The notes under the pieces: generated by a model
Database searches by the model: none
Told to the model about the DNA's origin: nothing
What the model saw: the letters and a program-made list of their open reading frames with translations, nothing else
Position numbers and translations under genes: made by a program
Shown: positions 23,200-35,300 of the stretch, in pieces
Layout of the letters: every line of letters begins with the position of its first letter
Numbering within the stretch: position 1 is the first letter of the stretch
Assembly (NCBI GenBank): GCA_003290165.1
Contig: QNQO01006987.1
Coordinates: forward strand, 62,001-126,000
Direction of reading: 5' to 3'
Origin: Berberis thunbergii
Taxonomy: Eukaryota; Streptophyta; Magnoliopsida; Ranunculales; Berberidaceae
DNA length: 64,000 bases

Positions 23200-23858
23200 G
23201 CTACTGCTCATCAGACACCACAATCAAGGTTTGTTGAGCTATTGTGAAATGTTGTTTGGGTTTTCTTTTGATTAGTAATTGTTCTTGCTTCAGTCACGTA
23301 TTTCCTTTACTTTTTTGTCATGTTATCAGACATGGAACTGCTTGTCAATGGTCGCGTTACCAGAACTCTCCATCAGCACTCAGATTATGTTACTTGTCTT
23401 GCCGCAACTGAAAAAAATGTAATTTCTTACTCAGAATTTTAATAGGCTTCCTTAGTATTTGAATGTAGGGTGCTTAATAACCTGAATTAATGTAATATGG
23501 ATAGCCTCATTATAAGTCTCTAATCCTTCTGTAGTGTCGTGCATTTTAGAGCAATGTCATTGCCTCAGGTGGTCTTGGAGGGGAGGTACTTATATGGGAT
23601 CTTGAAGCTGCGGCTGTTCTGATCTCAAAGTCAACTGATTTAATGGAGGATGACAGTCCAAATGGTATAATTGGTTCCAGCAACTATGGCCTTATAGTTA
23701 CAAATGTCCATTATATTAGTTCTAGCAGTAGCCTTCCTCTGCACACAAGCCAGTCTCATGGACATGCTCCAATTGCTGCAAAAGGCCATAAAGATTCAGT
23801 GTATGCATTAGCCATGAATGAAAGTAGCACTGTACTTGTTTCTGGTGGAACTGAGAAG
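23200..23858 (+). pseudogene. WDR48-like WD40 protein fragment
   Basis: Three exons are visible. The first ends in CSSDTTIK (to 23,228). The second (23330-23418) reads TWNCLS, then after a frameshift VNGRVTRTLHQHSDYVTCLA. The third (23550-23858), open for 103 codons, reads SNVIASGGLGGEVLIWDLEA and later KGHKDSVYALAMNESSTVLV and SGGTEK. This matches the N-terminal WD repeats of the plant WDR48/UAF1 homologue, an activator of ubiquitin-specific proteases in animals. GT-AG borders are kept. The 5' exon and the remaining repeats are missing, and the frameshift in the second exon breaks the frame. Confidence 0.8.
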
Positions 23859-25219
23859 GTATATTGTTTTGGTAAAAATCTTACAATTAACTTTTTCTTT
23901 CCTATTCCAACTTTTTTTTTATAAGGGTCTGTTTTTCAAGTTAGATCTAAATGTATAAATGGTTGCAAATATGATATTACAGGTTTGGTGTGACTTAATT
24001 TGTGAACCCCAAGGATCATAGAAAGCCTGATCAAGACTGACCATTAGCCCCAAGGATCAATGTTTGTGAATGCTAGAGAGAATTTGGATCTTCGGCTTGA
24101 TTTTGACTATGGAGATCTTTGTTTGGATCTTCCTTTATTATGATGCTCTGATTTAATACTTCGTGAGGGAACTAGAAGATGAAGTGGGACACTTTATTAC
24201 ATTTAATATAAGCACACGTGTCATAGACTTCCTGTTTCTGTTTGTTTTGCAGATGAATTAATTCAAGCTTAATATTGAATGCAACCATGCCACCCTGTCA
24301 GGTCACAGGTATGTTTGTATCCATTTTCATGCTATTATTAGTTGCTTACTCGTGTCAATGGTGAAAATTTATGCTTTAGGGTCAAGATGGGGTTGAACTT
24401 ATCTATGAGCTCAATTGTTTGCTTAGATGTGAATAAAACCCTTTTTAGTTTAACATGAATTTTATTTCATCTTAGCCATATATTAGTGAGCTCAATTGAA
24501 CTTATGTATGAGCCATTTTGTTTTGCTAGAGTTGCTATTGGTGTTAGTTTTGTCTACTTCAGTATCTAATTGTGTCAAATACATATTGTTGCAAATATTT
24601 TCACCTGATTATTAATGGTTGAACCTTACTAGGTAATCTATGATGTATATAGAATATTAAGCATTGGATCCAAAGATAACCTTTTTGTTTTTTGTACCAA
24701 TTATAGTGGATTATTATGATCATTTTGCTGCAATTTGTTGTTTGTAATTCTGTTACTTTGTTGGCTAGTTTATCTTTTTTCTTAGAATGATATGTAGTCA
24801 TGATTTTTTTTGAGTCTAGTACTACATAACACTATGATCTATTGCGACACTTGCATATCCACCATCATAATTTGAATGATCTATTGTGATAAGGTTTTGG
24901 TTTACAATCTGAATCATTGAAGTATTTGCTTACAAGTGTTCATCAAAAAGTTGTGAAGTTTGGCGATTGCATATAATTGGTATAGATTGAGTTTCTTTGC
25001 CTCTAGTAATTGGATGGTCGAATTTAGCTTTGGATATTATAGTTGGTAATGTCTGACTGCGCTTGTTTTCCTTGATTTTGTGACATTTGCGTGAATTTGT
25101 TGGTATGCGGGGAAACTTATTTACCTATTAAAGAGCAGAGACTTGTTTTTTTTTATAGAGATTGACCTAAAATGAAGATCTTGTCTAAGACATTTGTCTT
25201 GTTATTTCTATATTCACAG
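23859..25219. other. Inter-fragment AT-rich DNA, no gene seen
   Basis: No frame longer than about 66 codons resembles a protein. It includes a doubled CCCCAAGGATCA string near 24,010-24,060. It may be captured intron or element filler. Confidence 0.45.
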
Positions 25220-25990
25220 GGTTCTCCGGGAGCTTGATTTGCAAGAAAATGAGATTGAGGATGATAAGGGCAATTGGCTCAGTTGTTTCCCCAAGACCTG
25301 CACATCTCTCGTCTCTTTGAATTTTGCGTGCCTGAAAGGAGATGTGAATTTGGGGGCTCTGGAGAGGCTTGTGGCAAGAAATCCGAACCTCAGCAGTTTA
25401 AAGTTAAATCGAGCAGTGCCTCTTGATACACTACAAAAAATCCTTGTGCGAGCACCTCAATTGGTCGACTTGGGCATTGGGTCATACATGGTCGAGCCTC
25501 CTTGTGAGGCTTATAGAAGGTTTATAGATGCAACCAAGAAGTGTAGATCAGTCAGGAGTTTATCAGGGTTTTGGGAAGTTGCTCATCGTTTTTTAAAAGC
25601 AGTCTACTCAATGTGCTTGAACCTTACTTCCCTATACTTGAGTTACACTCCAGGAATTCCAGGGAAAGATCTCATCAAGCTAATTCGTCACTGCCAAAAA
25701 CTTCAACGCCTATGGGTTTGATTTCTTAACTCTCAAATTTCTCTTGTTGCATCTTTTATTAATGTTATTTGCGACAAAAAAGCAAAGTTCTAACTATTGA
25801 TACAGGATTTGGATTGCATTGGAGACAAAGGGCTTGCAGTTCTAGCTGCCACTTGCAGAGATCTACAGGAATTGAGGGTTTTTCCTTCCCTTACTGCGGC
25901 CCTTCTTGCCAAAGCTTGGCCTTTAAGTTCTCAAGGTTGTCCAAAGCTGATGAGATTGTTGGTAATAAGAAACATTTTCTGTACTTGTAG
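25220..25990 (+). pseudogene. TIR1/AFB auxin receptor fragment (AFB2/3-like LRRs)
   Basis: The first exon (25220-25715, open for 165 codons) reads [20 protein letters not shown], then [20 protein letters not shown] and [20 protein letters not shown]. It ends KLQRLW. This is the middle LRR block of an auxin-receptor F-box protein, nearest AFB2/AFB3. The second exon (from 25806) reads [19 protein letters not shown] and ELRVFPSL, then loses a stretch (EPFG... region) and resumes [11 protein letters not shown]. The F-box, early LRRs and C-terminus are absent, so there is no route to SCF assembly. The first exon is unusually well preserved for a captured fragment. It keeps AG and GT borders. Confidence 0.9.
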
Positions 25991-26325
25991 GATTTGAAAA
26001 AGAAAAAAAAACTAGATAGGATTCTCTGACTACATAATATGTTTAGATTTGTGAGACCAGAGGCTCGGGTGGTAGTGTTCGTCATAAACATCAACATCAA
26101 AACCTCTACCACATCTTAGGTTTGAGTGCTGGATATGGTCTGGCTTGGGATGGCTCGACTCTTGAGATGGACTTAGTTTCATTTAAGAAGTCTCCATGGA
26201 TTAGGAAAAGTGCAATCATGCACTGCAAAAGAACGTGGATTATATGCATAATGTGGGATCATGAGAACCTGACTACTAAACTAAAAAATCTTCTATATTC
26301 TAATTGCAACAATTGTATTTTACAG

Positions 26326-26789
26326 TATATTCAACCGCATGAGCATGCCAAGCTGTCTCAAGTTGAACTATTGATTATTGATGAAGCAGCTGCAATTCCA
26401 CTACTGGTCGTGAAGTCCATGCTTGGTCCTTATCTGGTCTTCCTTGCATCCACTGTAAAACGGGTAAGATCTTTATTTGGTTCAACTTTTTATTTTTTAT
26501 TTTTTATCAATTGCATGGCATGCCTTCTATCGAAAAAAGAAAAGCACATTTGTATGTTTCTTCCTCAAAACCAAAACTTGACATTTATTATTTTATTAGT
26601 TTTAACATGTTGCCTTTTGAAGATACTTCTTGAGAGTGTTTTAGATATGATGTGATTCATATTAACTATTCATTGTAATGTTTTCTTGTAGTTATGAAGG
26701 AACCGGTCGCTCCTTATCACTAAAGCTTCTGCAGCAGTTGGAAGAGCAGGGCCAGCTAGCAAAAACGAGTGTGGATGGTGCTCTTTCTG
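26326..26789 (+). pseudogene. RNA cytidine acetyltransferase (NAT10-like) fragment
   Basis: One exon (26326-26463) reads YIQPHEHAKLSQVELLIIDE and AAAIPLLVVKSMLGPYLVFL, ending LASTVKR. The next (26692-26789) reads YEGTGRSLSLKLLQQLEEQ. This is the helicase-like ATPase core of NAT10/Kre33, which makes N4-acetylcytidine in rRNA and tRNA. The DEAAAIP motif is the Walker B-like box. Both exons keep AG/GT borders. The Walker A part upstream and the GNAT acetyltransferase domain downstream are absent. The frame at 26122-26320 just upstream does not match NAT10 and may be intron. Confidence 0.88.
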
Positions 26790-27142
26790 GTAAGAAAATT
26801 GTGTTTGCTTTTCAGTTTGTCAGGTCCATAAATTATTGGGCATTGGGCTTCTCCACATCTTTTTCTCAAAGACATGTCACATCTATTTGGATAGTCTTAA
26901 TGGCTGTTGTGTACTTTGTTATTGAAACGTGGTATTTACATGTTTGGTACATGAGTAAGCACCTATTTGGATAGTCCTAATGGCTGCTGTGCACTTGGTC
27001 CATATTTAGTTGCAATGTCATGGGCATTTGTTAGGTACTTAACATTATTAGTAACGTAAAGTTGGGCATACACGTCCGTGCAATTACATTCTTATTTTCA
27101 TCGAGTATACTCAAGAACAAGATGTGGTAGAAAAGCTGATAA

Positions 27143-27353
27143 ATGTCTTTTGATTATTGTTTTTGCTCAATTCCAGGGTCACTCTGAGAGACTAAAACAT
27201 TGGATGATCAAAGCTGCATTGGTGTTCTTTTCTTTTATGTTCTGTTACGGCATTAATGTAGAATAGTTACTCCCTCTTTTTTTCTCTCCCTTGGTATTTA
27301 TGTTTATGTACATGTCATATTACTTTGCAATGTCAAATATATTGCAAAAGCAA
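27143..27353 (+). repeat. Duplicated segment, copy B
   Basis: Near-identical, shortened copy of 22170-22565 in the same orientation (22239-22427 deleted). Its right edge is immediately followed by the LINE remnant, so the LINE inserted at, or recombined with, this copy. Confidence 0.8.
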
Positions 27354-27363
27354 TAGCCTCCCA

Positions 27364-28135
27364 TGGAGTAGCTTCATTCCTTGTGAGAATGGACAGGACA
27401 TATGCTGAGTCAGTGCTGAAAATAGCCTTATTGATACAGTGTTTTCCATCAGATTAAGGGAAGCTTCGATACCATGCAGTTCGTGCATAATTACAGAGTG
27501 TCCAGGCGATGATCCTGCACATGCTGTTACGACTACACCATGTTCATCTCTTAAAACAACTCCATGGCCTTCTAGTACACCTTGAAGAGACCTATCTGTG
27601 TTGACTTTGCACTAGCCTACGTGTGGCTTGGACCAGCTACAGTAGATTGGTGCTTCCAGGCGAAATTGCACGTGTGAATTCCATGCATTGAAAAGTTGTC
27701 TATTTGCAGCTGAGTCAATTACTTCCTTTTCATTGACTGCTAATTTTAGGCGTATTTCTTCATATATGCGAGATGCTAATTCAGCAGCTATAATGTGGGT
27801 GTTTTGGTACACTCATCTGTTCCGTTTTGCCCATATATGATATATTGTGGCATTGAAAGTGAGCTTGCACAAGGTGTTCTCCATTTTGTTGCCAGCAAAG
27901 CGTCTCCTACACCAATCGGCTTCTTCCAGCCAGTTGAGAACCTGTCTATTGTAGCCCAACAGTCTCAGGAAATGATTCCAGATGAATTTCGAGTAGGTGC
28001 ACTCGAAATATAGGTGAGCAATTGATTCAACTTCACTGGAGCATAGTAGACAGAGGTCTGATGACACTGTGCCCCACTTTCTAAGTGTATCCAATGTTTT
28101 CATTGGAGTAGCTTCATTCCTTAAAAAAGAAATTT
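27364..28135 (-). pseudogene. LINE RT zinc-binding and RNase H remnant
   Basis: On the minus strand, 28,135 to 27,813 reads MKTLDTLRKWG, then DLCLLC and IAHLYFEC. This is the C-C-H-C pattern of the zf-RVT domain found after RT in plant LINEs. After an in-frame stop, 27,812-27,383 reads as linker and RNase H: VNTDRSLQGVLEGHGVVLRD with the first Asp, then HELHGIEASLNLM with the Glu. After a one-base shift comes DSAYVLSILTRNEATPW with the third Asp. RT and endonuclease are absent. A 19-bp direct repeat (TGGAGTAGCTTCATTCCTT) lies at both ends, 27,364 and 28,105. No poly(A) tail is present. Confidence 0.85.
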
Positions 28136-28424
28136 TGAAATGACTTGATGTAATACATTATCTTTATCATTCAGCTGAAATAAATGTAGTTTGATCTTGC
28201 CTTTCAAAATAAAACATATAGTCTGATCTTTATTATTTGATAGATTTTGTGACTCGATGTAATACATTATCTTATTAATTACAATATTACTTTGCCTCCA
28301 TTCATGGAAATGTTTAAGTTTGACACATTTAAATTTTTATTTTCTAGAAATAAAACTTATAAGATGTAATAAAAAGTCATTTGATAGCAAAAAAATAAAA
28401 ATAAAAAAATGGCTATGTATACTT

Positions 28425-28583
28425 ACGATAGCGTTTCAGAAACGCTATGGTAGAGTCTACGATAGCGTTTTATCGTAGACTCTACCATAACGCTATAAAA
28501 GGCCAACTTACTAAAAACGCTAGACACAACGTTTTCTAAAACGCTATGGTGTCCTACCTATTAATGGCCTTTTTTCTTGTAGT
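28425..28583. repeat. CACTA-type right terminus with sub-terminal inverted motifs and hairpin
   Basis: The motif AACGCTATGG and its complement recur five times. Two 18-bp arms (28447-28464 and 28471-28488) are perfect reverse complements around a six-base loop. The end TTCTTGTAGTG is a canonical CACTA TIR in inverse. The following bases (ATT) would be the target duplication, but the left end is not found in the window. Confidence 0.65.
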
Positions 28584-28599
28584 GATTGGTCGGACATCC

Positions 28600-29382
28600 A
28601 CTATCCTTGTGAAAGGCTGCGGGTTCGAGACTTACCAGTTAAGATTTTGTGAGTTTTTCTCCGATTATTAGGAGTACATGTGCTCCGCTGTTGATAAACC
28701 TTCGAGTATTGAATGTAGCTGCTTAAATAGACTCAACCGGAGCAAAGCAAAAACAACGATGGACCGAAGCGAAAGCAAGCTTCCATGGGAGATGAAGGCG
28801 ATGATGATATTAAGTGGCAACAATGTTGTAGTCTTTGGGCCTTGTTTGGTTAGCTCGGATATTGAATGTAGCTGCTCAAATGGACTCAACCGGAGCGAAG
28901 TGAAAACAACGATGGACTGGAGCGAAAGCAAGTCTCCATGTAAGATGGAGACGGCGATGATATTAAATGACAACAATGTTATAGCCTTCGGGCCTAGCTT
29001 AGTTAGCTCTATAGAGTCAATCATTTAGCTTTTGGGCATGAATTAATAAATAAATAAATAAATACTGTCAACCACTTTTAAGAAAAAGAAAAACTTCCAT
29101 GAGTCTTTCCTTTCTAACACCACCACCACCATCACCATCACCATCACCATTACCATCACCTATCTTAGTGGCATATTTTATCTGCTATTTGAAATCACTA
29201 CCTCTCCTTTCTAACACCATAAAATATGATGGTTGTGTTAATTACCATTGGGAGGGTAGTGTTGTTACCAAGAGAAATTGTGGTGTTACATAACAGCTAA
29301 AAGACCTCAATCGAACAGATAGATGGAAGTTAAGGGGTGATGAGAGTTTTGGGTGATTCGAGTGAAAAAAAAAACACAAGTG
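28600..29382. other. Upstream region of the rhomboid gene: tandem duplication and simple repeats
   Basis: About 800 bp separate the CACTA terminus from the rhomboid ATG. It contains two diverged copies of a 153-bp unit (from about 28,700 and 28,853; anchors ATTGAATGTAGCTGCT at 28,708 and 28,861). It also has an (AAAT)n run at about 29,045-29,063 and a CAC/CATCAC microsatellite at 29,119-29,160. A GGTTCGAGACT string at about 28,630 resembles a pol III B box. The promoter must lie here, but no convincing TATA box stands out. Confidence 0.6.
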
Positions 29383-32300
29383 ATGGGATCGGTACAACCT
29401 CCACCTCCGCCGGCTCGGCGGTTTCCGATGTGGAGGGAAGGCCTTGCTGCCCCAGCTCACCTCAACCTCAATCTCATCACCAGTGCAGCTGCTCAGCGTC
29501 TTGGCACCATCGCCCATCGCCAGTTTCGCGGTTTTATTCTCCGCTCTTCCATGTCCTTCTCCATGGTATTAGTCACTCTTCTCCCATCTTCATCCTTCTC
29601 GTTACTTACTTTCTATTTTTTGTAGCAATTTGAAATTAACAGTAGATGCTAGCTACCTAAACCCTACTACTACAACAGTTACTACTTTTGATTGATAATA
29701 TTAGATTGCTTTTATGGAATGGGTGGTCCTGATTGACTGCAAGAAATTGTTCTAGAGAGTTTTTTTGGCTTGGTTGCAAAGAATTGAATTATGTATAAAC
29801 CAGGGAATGTGAAGGGGGAAGAGACTTTAACTACCATATAAGATCAATCACAAAAAAAATACACTAGATTAGATTGATAGATCTACACTACTTTCCCGGA
29901 GAAGAACTGACTTCTCTGCAAGCCAGGCATATCATATCATCCTCAATATTTACTTTTATATTTCACATCTTCCCAACATTGATTGCTTTCAAAGTGTTTT
30001 CTTTTTCTTTGACCAATGAGCACTCCCCCTTTCCTCAGTGGCGGATCCAAGATTGTAGTGAAGGAGAGGCGAAATGGTGAGGATTGTTAGTTGAGAATAG
30101 GTGTTATCATGGGCGAAGCTAGAAAATTTTTTCCGGACTGATAATTTAACAACAAATTTATACTAACATCTACAAGTAAACACTAAAACTTTTCTACTCT
30201 GGACTGATAATTTAACAACATTTTTTCTATTAACATTTACATGTAAACACCAAAATCAAAAATATAATTCTAATTGTATTCTTCGTGAACTTCATAGTAC
30301 CATGCAAAATACATTGTACAGATTAAAATGAGTTGGGTATAATATTTTTATGCCAAACTATAGTCAAGTTGTCGATAATTTAGCAAAGGCAGACAAGCCT
30401 AATAACTAGAATACATGATTAAAATTGAATAAATAGTTAAGATAAGTATTTAAGTTTAATTTGGAAAAATCTAAAATGTGCGAACATTATAAAATCTAAT
30501 TACAAGTTTACAGAAAGGGGAGGGAGGGGTTACGAGCCAATCCAACCCCAAATTTTATATGAGTTCAATAATGATATATATTTTCATTGAGTTTTACTTT
30601 TTAATTACATTTTTTTTGTTGGTTTTATTTATAACATTGTTTGTTGTTTGGTTTCATACTACTTGCAAACAAACATGTCTTATTAAACTATAAATTCTTT
30701 CTTTTTAATGTATTCATATAGTTGCATAAAAACATTTTATGAAAAATAACATTCAGAGATACTAACAAGTAGAGAGAAGAATAAAAGTTATATATATATA
30801 TATATATATAATAATAATTTAGTTTTAATGACCAACCGCTGTACCAAAGAGAGTTAATGTGTAGTTATTGCATGAAATTTTATAATATTGTGTATGTATG
30901 TTTTATATTAATAAATTTCAGAAATGCCAATTATATTCTAATTTGTTTTTGAAAATTGAAGAGGGGCAGCTGCCCCCTGGTCGGTTGGTCCCTCTGTAGG
31001 TCCGCCACTGCTTTTCCCTTTTAGTATGATGATTTGCTACTACTAGATACCCATTTTACCATGTTAAAGTTTTCCATTTATGTGTAACTATTCTTTATTG
31101 TTCTCTTTAAAATGTTAATTTTATTTTTGATATTCTAGTTTCATTTTTCTCCTGATCAACAGGGACTCTCTCAGTTTAGTTGTGTCCCTGGACTCAAGAA
31201 TGCATGGCTGGAAAGTGCAAAGCCACTCAATGGAGTTGATTTTTTTGCATCGTCATATATTTCTTTCTCTGCCGGATGTTCATCTTGTTTATGCTTCTTT
31301 AGTAAGAAAGACACCGTGGAAAACGTTGATGATGACAAAAACTTATATATCAAGACTCCTAACAAAAAGCCATTCAATGGACGACTGTGGACTAATGTAC
31401 TCCTAGTAATTAATGTCTTGTGAGTCTCACCTTACCATCACTCCAGAATCCAGATGCTACATTTCAGTAATTTCTATGGAAGAGATGAATGCATATTTGA
31501 AACTCAAAAAGAAATAAAACTTTTACCCGTAATATATATTATTTTCCTGATATTGTAGCCTTCACCTTTAGCTATCATAAAGTTTTTATTTATTTATGTA
31601 TCTTTTAAAAGTAAATATTAATTGAAAACTAGCTAAAGTGTTACTGATGGGTATCCCATCAATTACAATGAAACCTAGGATCATGTCATACAACCAACAG
31701 GAAACCTCCCCCCACCCCGTGCACATGCTCTTTTCAGACTGCATAGTGGTTGACACCAATAAACAAGTCAAAAGTATGATATTCTTTCCTCCTTTGATTG
31801 TGACATCCAGATCCAAAGCACTGTTCCCCATGCTTGATTTATCACTTCATTGCAACGATGTTCATCCCCCTAACATCATTCAAAGTAAGAACTCCTTCCT
31901 CTTCACACTTGGAAGACATGACCGCCATTGAGGCCTCCTTAGGACCCAATGACCTCTCTACTAGCATCGATACTTTGCATCTCCAAATGCTCTCTATCAA
32001 ACCCATGCAGATATTCATTGCACTGGATTTTTTCACCCACAAATATATTTCTGTAGATTTTCAGTGAATTGTGAACTTACCCCCACCATAGATAAGTTGT
32101 TTTGCCGCCCCAAGTACATATATCTTGACATTAGAGTTCATTCAGGTACTGTTGTAGAGTATTAACATACAGTACAAATTGTGTCATTTAATACACTATT
32201 ATGTTATATGGTAAAAATATCATGTATTACACTGGCACACAAAACCGTGGACCAGTTTTCTCTTGTTTTACAGCGCATTTGCTTTCCATGTACGTGGTCC

Positions 32301-35300
32301 AGGGCTAACTAATTTCTTTTCGAGGTTCAGAATTGTTCTTTTAGGTTATGCATGATTTTCTTATACTAAAAGAACAGTCCTTTTTTTATTACTGCATCCT
32401 TCTACGTCCTTTATGGAATGTAAAATATCTCCTTTTGATGATGTACTGTGCTAGAATGTATGTTGCTCAGATTGCATCGCAGGGAAAGCTGATACTGATG
32501 GGAGCTAAGGTCAAATAGAGAAGCTCGATATCCATTTTTAGCTTTCACATATGAACATTATGGCCAGATGTAAGTAATGTTAGTTCAATATGTTTGCAGA
32601 TTAACAGCCTTATTGACAAAGGAGAGTTATGGAGGTTGGCTACCTCATCCTTTCTACATGGAAATGTCGGACATCTCATGGTCTGGTTTTACTCTTTCCC
32701 TTTTCAGTTATTATGTTGCAGCTTATTGTTGTGGGTTTATACTCTGTTTGATTCCAGGTATCCATTATTGTTTCAGGTCAATTGTTATTCTTTGGACTCT
32801 ATTGGTCCCACAATGGAAAACATCAGTGGCCCTAGAAGATTTCTTGCTATTTATTTCACTTCTGCAATTGCAAGTAACAACTCATACTCCTAATTCAATA
32901 GTTGATCATTTTCATATCTATACAAGCAACTCCAGTTCAGTATTCTGATTCAATCATTTCAAGGACATCAGGTTCTGCGACGAGTTACTGGTTTTGCAAG
33001 GCACCTGCAGTTGGTGCTTCAGGAGCCATTTTTGGATTGGTAAGCTACATTGAGTGTTCCTATACCAACAAGTATCTTTTATATCTCTTTCATGTGCAGT
33101 TCAAACAAGCAAGACTTGATAAGGAGGAACAAATTGATATTCAGAAGCTATGTAGTTAAATCGTTAATTAGACCCTAATCGGTTCAGAAGCGATATGAGA
33201 TTTATCGAGATTAATTAGAATTAATTGGCCTACATTTTATACACATATTTTCTCTATTCTTTTTTTTAATTAATATATATTGAAGTAGTAGTCATCACAT
33301 ACCACATTTAAAGCAAATTATAACAAAATTAAAAATTCAATGTTAGATAAAGGTGTATTTCCATATTCTTTAGCTTACCTTGTTATTTTCATTTGGTTTT
33401 TTTCTCTCTTCTTATATGTATATACACCTTTTCGCACACTTGCTATTGCCCTAGGGGTTAGAGTATTCATGAGGTTAAGTCAAAATTAGGAAAAATATGT
33501 TATCTTGTGTATTTATGACATTTACCGTAAATCTATTAATCGGTGAGTTTTGAAAGCGAATAATCGGAAAATTGGCAAGAAATCACCGATTACTCGGGCT
33601 AGAGATTGTCGAAACGATTAATTCAAAACTCGTAATGCTCTACTAGTGAAAAGAGATTAATCAGAGATTTAATAACACAGTTCATAAATGAAAAATGTGA
33701 TACGGCAAGAATACTAAGTGACATCATTGCCCTCATATGGCATTGAGTTTAGGTTTGGGCAATTTTTAGAGGGGTGGGCAAACTTACTTGAGAAAAGGGA
33801 GACTCTTAGAACATCCACAGTAAGCTTACATGTGAGCATTGGTGTGCACACCCAAGCACACACTAAGCCCATCAGTGTTCAAATTTGAACACTTTGCTCA
33901 TTATTGTTTGCGTTGACACTCTGCTAGCAGAGTGTGTATAGCGAACACACTATACGCTATCTGAGAAGGCACAAGTCTGGCCCGACCAAATAAAAAAAAA
34001 AGAGGGATTGGTGCAAAATTTAACTGGCACACTTTCCAATGCTATCTCAAATAACAAGGCACAATCTAAGATGGCGCACGAGCAATGACAAATGTCAGTG
34101 AAAAAACTTTATACACACAAATGGGTATTAAAATAAAAATACCATTCTTAACCCTTCTTATATGGATGCTCTTAACACATGTAAAAGAATACAAAGGCTC
34201 CAAACATTTAAGATATTTAACATCATAAACAAACTTTTCAAGATCCTAGGCCTAAATACAATTCCACACACAAGCAATTTCATCCCACAAGCCTTTTAAG
34301 GCCTGCTCCGTGGGAAAAGCTAGTTAACAATCTACAAAACTCTTCAGAGATCATTCATTTTTTGTAGGTCTATATGTGATCAATTTGCCCAATGAGATTT
34401 TGTCAGTTCACGATACAAAAGTCGGCAGCCTGTTCTTGCATGGCAAAGTTTGTGCATATAGGAAGCTCACAAAGTTGTAAATTTAGTCCCTTGATTCACT
34501 ATTTCCGATGTAATAAGACTGGAATAGCCCTTAATTGCTCATTCCTGCACAAAAAGGAAAATTTTCCTTGTGTATGCAAATCAGTTGCATTGTATGTCAA
34601 ACCCAAAATTCATGGAAACTACTGAGTGCATATATAAGTGTTCTAAAAATCGGCCTAAGCGGCCGCCTAGGCGCTTGAAGGTGGAAAACCGCCCAGATTA
34701 ATGGCTGGGCGGGCAGTCTGGGCGGTTCTGGCCAGTCTGGGCGGGTCTAGGCGGGATCTACGCGGGGTCTAGGCAGTCTGGGCGATTTTTTATTTTTTTT
34801 ATTTTTTATTTTTTAATAAGGCTGATTGTGTTCTTATTTTATTTTTCTTTCCTATTTTTTAGAAATAAACTATTTAATTGTTTTTTATTCAGTATATGTC
34901 TAAATGTAGCAAAGGATGATTACTTAATGAAATTCTCAAAGGATCTGCCGGTACCAATTTACTAATGTAGATTTTATCAAACATAACTAAGGTTATTCAT
35001 GCAATTTGAAGAAAAATAAGAGTACACAAATTCAAATTTATATAAAATACCCATCATGACCAACTTTAGTCATTTGAGTTTTAATAAATTTTGTTCACGA
35101 TTGTTAATTTTTCATGTTTTTAAATTTTGCATATGTATATTGGCATTAAATTGGATGTAATTAATAAGGTATTATGCTTAACTTTTGTAAATTATTAAAA
35201 TTATAATACAAAACCTAAGACCGCCTAGGCGCCGCTTAGGCACCCGCCTAGTCCCCTGGGCGCTAGGCACCTGCTCGCTGCCCGCCCAGCGTCTAGCAAT

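Larger units (their letters stand above)
19000..28583 (+). mobile_element. Decayed CACTA element carrying host gene fragments (inferred)
   Basis: The right end at 28,571-28,583 reads TTTTCTTGTAGTG, the reverse complement of the common CACTA terminus CACTACAAGAAAA. It is preceded by repeated, inverted AACGCTATGG motifs. A similar motif (CATAGCGTTTTT) sits near 19,030, suggesting the eroded left sub-terminal zone, but no left TIR is visible. Between them lie fragments of five unrelated host genes, all on the + strand and with introns, the signature of a transducing CACTA element. No TNPA or TNP2 coding is seen here. The element as a unit is inference; the right TIR and fragments are seen. Confidence 0.5.

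Noticed and set aside
25425..25445. CACTACAAAAAA string resembling a CACTA terminus
   Set aside because: It falls within the AFB exon and encodes the conserved DTLQKIL of the receptor family, so it is native coding sequence.
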